Below, piece by piece: positions 60,796 to 64,000 of a DNA stretch of 64,000 nucleotides. Below the pieces are notes generated by a model. The model was not told the origin of the DNA. It made no database searches and saw only the letters and a list, made by a program, of their open reading frames with translations. The stretch spans positions 14,413,261 through 14,477,260 of the forward strand of contig NC_019866.2 of NCBI RefSeq assembly GCF_002234675.1, given 5' to 3'. The stretch's first letter is position 1. Each line of letters begins with the position of its first letter. The stretch comes from Oryzias latipes (Eukaryota > Chordata > Actinopteri > Beloniformes > Adrianichthyidae). A program made the translations under genes and the position numbers.

Positions 60796-61248
60796 TAGGT
60801 TTTTCCCATGTTTTTAAAAACTACTGAAGTAAAGAACTCCAAACAAGCTGGGCCCCGACCTCATCTGCTCTTAAACTATAAGATGAGCTGCAATAAAAAG
60901 TTGAAAAGCCACAAATGTTTCCGTGTCAGACATGTTGGTTTTGTCTACGCAATTGTTTTGTTCTTACTTTAGCCGCAAACAGAGCAAAACGCTGAGGAAG
61001 TAACTATTTCATACTAAGTGTAATGCAGCCCCAACGTTTTGCTCTAATGTGTGGATAAAGTAGAAAAAACAAACCAGACTGGCGTTGTGACAAAACGGAT
61101 CCAGGTCATGTCTGACATGGAAACATTATGGATTTCAACTTTTAATTGCAGGTCATAAAGTTTTCATGAGCAAATGTAGTACCCAGACTGTTTTTGTAGT
61201 TCTTTGCTTTTGAATAAAATAAAAAATCGGATAAACACGGGAAAACTA
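60796..61248. repeat. 453-bp foldback (long inverted repeat) between RAS and pold1
   Basis: The two halves are imperfect inverted copies over about 215 bp each, centred near 61022. Outer ends pair as TAGGTTTTTCCCATG against CGGGAAAACTA. Middle blocks pair as AAAAGTTGAAAAGCC..ATGTTTCCGTGTCAGACATG against CATGTCTGACATGGAAACAT..TTTCAACTTTT. Inner blocks are GAGCAAAACGCTG and CAACGTTTTGCTC. No coding frame. It is probably a palindromic MITE. Confidence 0.85.
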
Positions 61249-61365
61249 GAACACTTTTTGTGGTTCATGAGAAAATTAAAATAAAGATCACCTGTTTTGT
61301 TTTTTTGTGTAAAAGTAATACGCTTCCATACAGTAACTACAAATCTTCAACAGAATCCAAAAAAA

Positions 61366-61371
61366 CAGTTT
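61366..61371 (-). other. pold1 polyadenylation signal
   Basis: TTTATT here is AATAAA on the - strand, about 110 bp after the pold1 stop codon, so the 3' UTR is short. Confidence 0.6.
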
Positions 61372-61481
61372 ATTGTACAAAAGAAACCACTATGAATCTT
61401 AGAAAACATAAAATAGTCGATCTGCATTCATAACAGGTAACAAAAACAGCATCAGAAACGAGGCCTGGCTTGGTTCCTCCC

Positions 61482-64000
61482 TCACCATCCAAAGCGAGAC
61501 ACCAGCTTGCTTTGATCGTCCAGATCTTTCTGGACCTTTTTCCTCATGTAGAATATTGGACAGTCCCGGCTGCGTAAAAAGCACAGGGTTACCCACAATT
61601 CTTCAGGCTGGAGTATAAATGAGTGTGTTTGTTTGCGTACCTGGTGCAGAGCACATCCTCATGGAGGGAACCCTGACAGCGCTGGCACTGAGTCCACAGG
61701 CGGGAGAAGCGCTCCTCCAGTGTGTTCAGGTGGAAGATCTGGAATTTCCCACAGCAGGGTTTCAAAGTTGGACACAAATTCATTCAAATGCTACTTGTGT
61801 AAAGACAATATCTACAGAAATAACATTTACAAAATAAAGCAGTTTTGAAGGAGACAAAGCTCAAATTTAGAAATAATTTATCATAAATTTTCATTAATGA
61901 ACCATCTGAATCAGAGTTTAATCATAAAAACTTTGATCCGTTTCCTTACCTCTTTCTGGTACAGTTCAGACTCTTTCTTTTTGCAGAAATCACACACAGC
62001 CTCTGAAATAAAACACATTTAGAGCATAAAAAATAGATCCACAAAGACAGTTGAAAGAGAAGAGCAGACTCACCGTCCGTCTTCAGTACAGCCTTGCAGC
62101 CGATGCAGGTGCTTCTCTTCTGCGCAAACGCCATGAGACCTCCAACCTTTGAGGTCAGCACAGTTTTGCATCGTGTGTGATCACCCTCTTAAAGAAATTA
62201 GTCAATTACATTCTATTTTTTGCACATAAAGGTTAAGTAATGAGAAGGTGTAGATACTTAGCAGGACGCTCTCTGCCTTGCTCTCCCCGAGGATGGGCTC
62301 AAATATTCTCAGTAGCGGTTTGGACAGCTGCTGTTCCAGGTAGTACTGTGTGTCGATGGGAATAGTGTTCTCAAGCACGTAGATCGGGTCCTAAAGCGCC
62401 ATCAGGAATGGTTATTTACGGCAAAAGTGAGAGGGAAAGAAAAGAAAACGTTGCAGGTCAAAGACGCCACGCACCTCTGACTTCATGTATGCTGCGGCGC
62501 CTTTCGCGGCTTTGATGATGACGTACGGCACTCGATCTCCCAGGTTTGGCGCGCTGCCTGCGTCTCTTTTCCTCATTCTGTCAAACATCGACATTAAAAG
62601 GGGAATTTCAGAGATTTGACAAAATTCATTAAAGTCCCACTCTGAGCGTTTCCAGTGCTCTTTCAAGTATGGTTATGGCGTTTTTAGCCAAAATCCAAAG
62701 TCCTGTGTAATTTTTTCAGACATAGTTTTTTTTTCTTCTCAGACATAGTTTCTCCAGAGCGGCAGTAGTTCATTATAAATTGTGAGAAAACGTATGCGGG
62801 TCTAATCGTCTGCAAGTGGATGTATTTGGAATGAAGCGAAGCAGGGAGGTTGTGGCCTAGGAGTATTTGTTGTGTATTTTTTACACAACAAATACTCCTT
62901 ATTCACATCGATCTGAATAAAGAAATACTCAAAAATGTGGTTTTAGGCTTCATTCTCTTCAAATATGTCCCCCATAAGAAAAATGCCACAAGGAAATGTT
63001 AGAAACGGATTGAGAGGAAGACCTTTCTGCCAGCTCCACGTGGGCTTGTTTGCCGGCGTACTCCTGAGCCGTGCGCGTCAGCTCTTTGGTGATGACCAGC
63101 TGGCTGATGTCAATACGATTGCAGAGCAGGTCAGAAATGACTTCTTTGGCATGATCAACAGCACCTTGAGGGTCTCTAAAGACAACAAAACCACAGATTT
63201 CAGTCAAATACAAAGAATCTGGCATTCACTGCATGTCATGAGCTTAACATTCCGAGTATTTCCAGCAGTTAAGAGATGGAAGCAGGTGTGTACCTGTCGA
63301 TCAGGATCTTCTGCAGACAGGTGTTGATTAGGTTGGCCACCAGAGGACAGTTGTCTCTGCGGACCGTCTCGATGCCTTTGCAGTCCATCTTGTCATGCGT
63401 GTCCGCGCTTGAGGAGAAATAGAGTCCTGCGTAGCGCTTCTTATTGATCAGCAGGTACGGGTAGTAAACCTGTGAGAACATTCAAAAGAAAAGTCTTCTA
63501 GGCTGCTACTACACCTTAAATATATTCCCAAGAGTTTCCAAAAAGGTTATACAAAACAACATACTGATGAAAATATCTACAAACAATATCAAATGAATGG
63601 AAGGCAGATTGAAATGCATTCAGTTTGCGATGGGAACAATAATTTTGCAAATGTTATGAATGGGAAGATGAGAACTGCAAGAAAACCTGGTCAGCTTTGG
63701 ACAAGATCCAGCAATTATTATTATAATTATTATTACAGCAATTTCCCAATGCTGTAATATTCAGCAAAAAACATTCAAATGCAAGTTTGAAACCCATAAT
63801 CAGGGTGGAATCTATTTAAAGAAATCTATTTAATCTAAAATATTTAGAGTAGATCAATATGTATCTAAAGAAGAAAACTAAAATCTGCATGACTGCAATC
63901 AAAATGGGACGTCCACATAGATGTATGGAAAAGATAAACATTCATAAAACCATGCCTGGAATGAAACGTCACCTTCTCAAACTCCAGTTTGATGGGGGGT
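61482..64000 (-). CDS. pold1: DNA polymerase delta catalytic subunit, C-terminal part (gene continues right of window)
   Basis: Catalytic subunit of the lagging-strand replicative polymerase. Minus-strand exons in gene order: 64000(partial)-63973, 63470-63294, 63175-63023, 62577-62475, 62390-62258, 62187-62074, 62002-61950, 61738-61641, 61569-61482 (stop TGA). All are in phase. Landmarks: [20 protein letters not shown] and [20 protein letters not shown] (end of palm and thumb), [60 protein letters not shown]. Then come the two C-terminal cysteine modules: CysA (CIGC...CDFC, zinc) and CysB (CQRC...CTSRDC, the 4Fe-4S site that binds accessory subunits). The end [15 protein letters not shown]...RFGW matches POLD1. 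The exonuclease and catalytic Asp motifs lie outside the window. Confidence 0.95.
62630..63018 (+). mobile_element. MITE family 'TAAAG-CCCACTC', copy H, in a pold1 intron
   Basis: Starts TAAAGTCCCACTCTGAGCGT and keeps TTTCCAGTGCTCTTTCAAGT, TTTTTAGCCAAAA and CTGAATAAAGAAATACTCAA. Its decayed right end (GATTGAGAGGAAGACC) runs into the splice donor of pold1 exon 63175-63023. It contains a perfect 18-bp foldback at 62859-62899. Confidence 0.7.

Overview
This is vertebrate nuclear DNA, almost certainly from a teleost fish. The genes are split into short exons with GT-AG introns, coding GC is well above the AT-rich spacers, and the repeats are typical of fish: tRNA-derived SINEs with LINE-type tails, hAT, Tc1 and TTAA-type MITEs, Ty3/gypsy fossils and very long GATA/TATC microsatellites. 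The species cannot be fixed; a percomorph such as a medaka relative is plausible. There are no bacterial-style genes, no CRISPR array and no true tRNA or rRNA gene.

Layout, left to right. (1) 1-4837, + strand: last seven coding exons of xpo6 (exportin-6). (2) 6037-8785, +: complete five-exon nme4 (mitochondrial nucleoside diphosphate kinase, 201 aa). (3) 10348 to about 16330, - strand: an EPS8-like adaptor with SH3 and C-terminal SAM-like domains; I could not find its PTB-domain exons. (4) About 16.3-28.9 kb: gene-poor, repeat-rich spacer with a Ty3/gypsy fossil, a young SINE, a Tc1 remnant and a MITE. (5) 28944-36612, +: complete 11-exon SLC6 orphan transporter of the SLC6A16/NTT5 type (694 aa). 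(6) 39057-53219, +: complete 13-exon slc17a7 (VGLUT1, 586 aa) with a 7.7-kb first intron. (7) 57030-59748, +: complete four-exon RAS gene (186 aa) that is neither HRAS, NRAS nor KRAS by its tail. (8) 61482 to the right edge, - strand: last nine coding exons of pold1 (DNA polymerase delta catalytic subunit). All spliced reading frames given here were assembled by hand and stay in phase across every junction.

Genes 5, 6 and 8 have human counterparts together on 19q13.33 (SLC6A16, SLC17A7, POLD1), so this is a conserved vertebrate block. EPS8-family, RAS, SLC6A15/16/17 and VGLUT genes also recur on human 1p13, 11p and 12. The RAS gene here is therefore best read as the fourth RAS copy of the early vertebrate genome duplications, missing from mammals. 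I recall, unchecked, that such a gene has been described as KRASBL. Here it carries Ser at position 118 in place of the redox-sensitive Cys, a polybasic tail and a leucine-ending CAAX box, CTIL.

Functionally the window mixes housekeeping genes (nuclear export of actin, mitochondrial NTP supply, replication) with neuronal ones (vesicular glutamate uptake, an NTT-type transporter). I see no operon-like cooperation. The most unusual non-genic structures are a 36-bp near-perfect hairpin in slc17a7 intron 1, a 453-bp foldback between the convergent RAS and pold1 genes, and an eight-copy MITE family, one copy of which reaches the 5' splice site of a pold1 intron.
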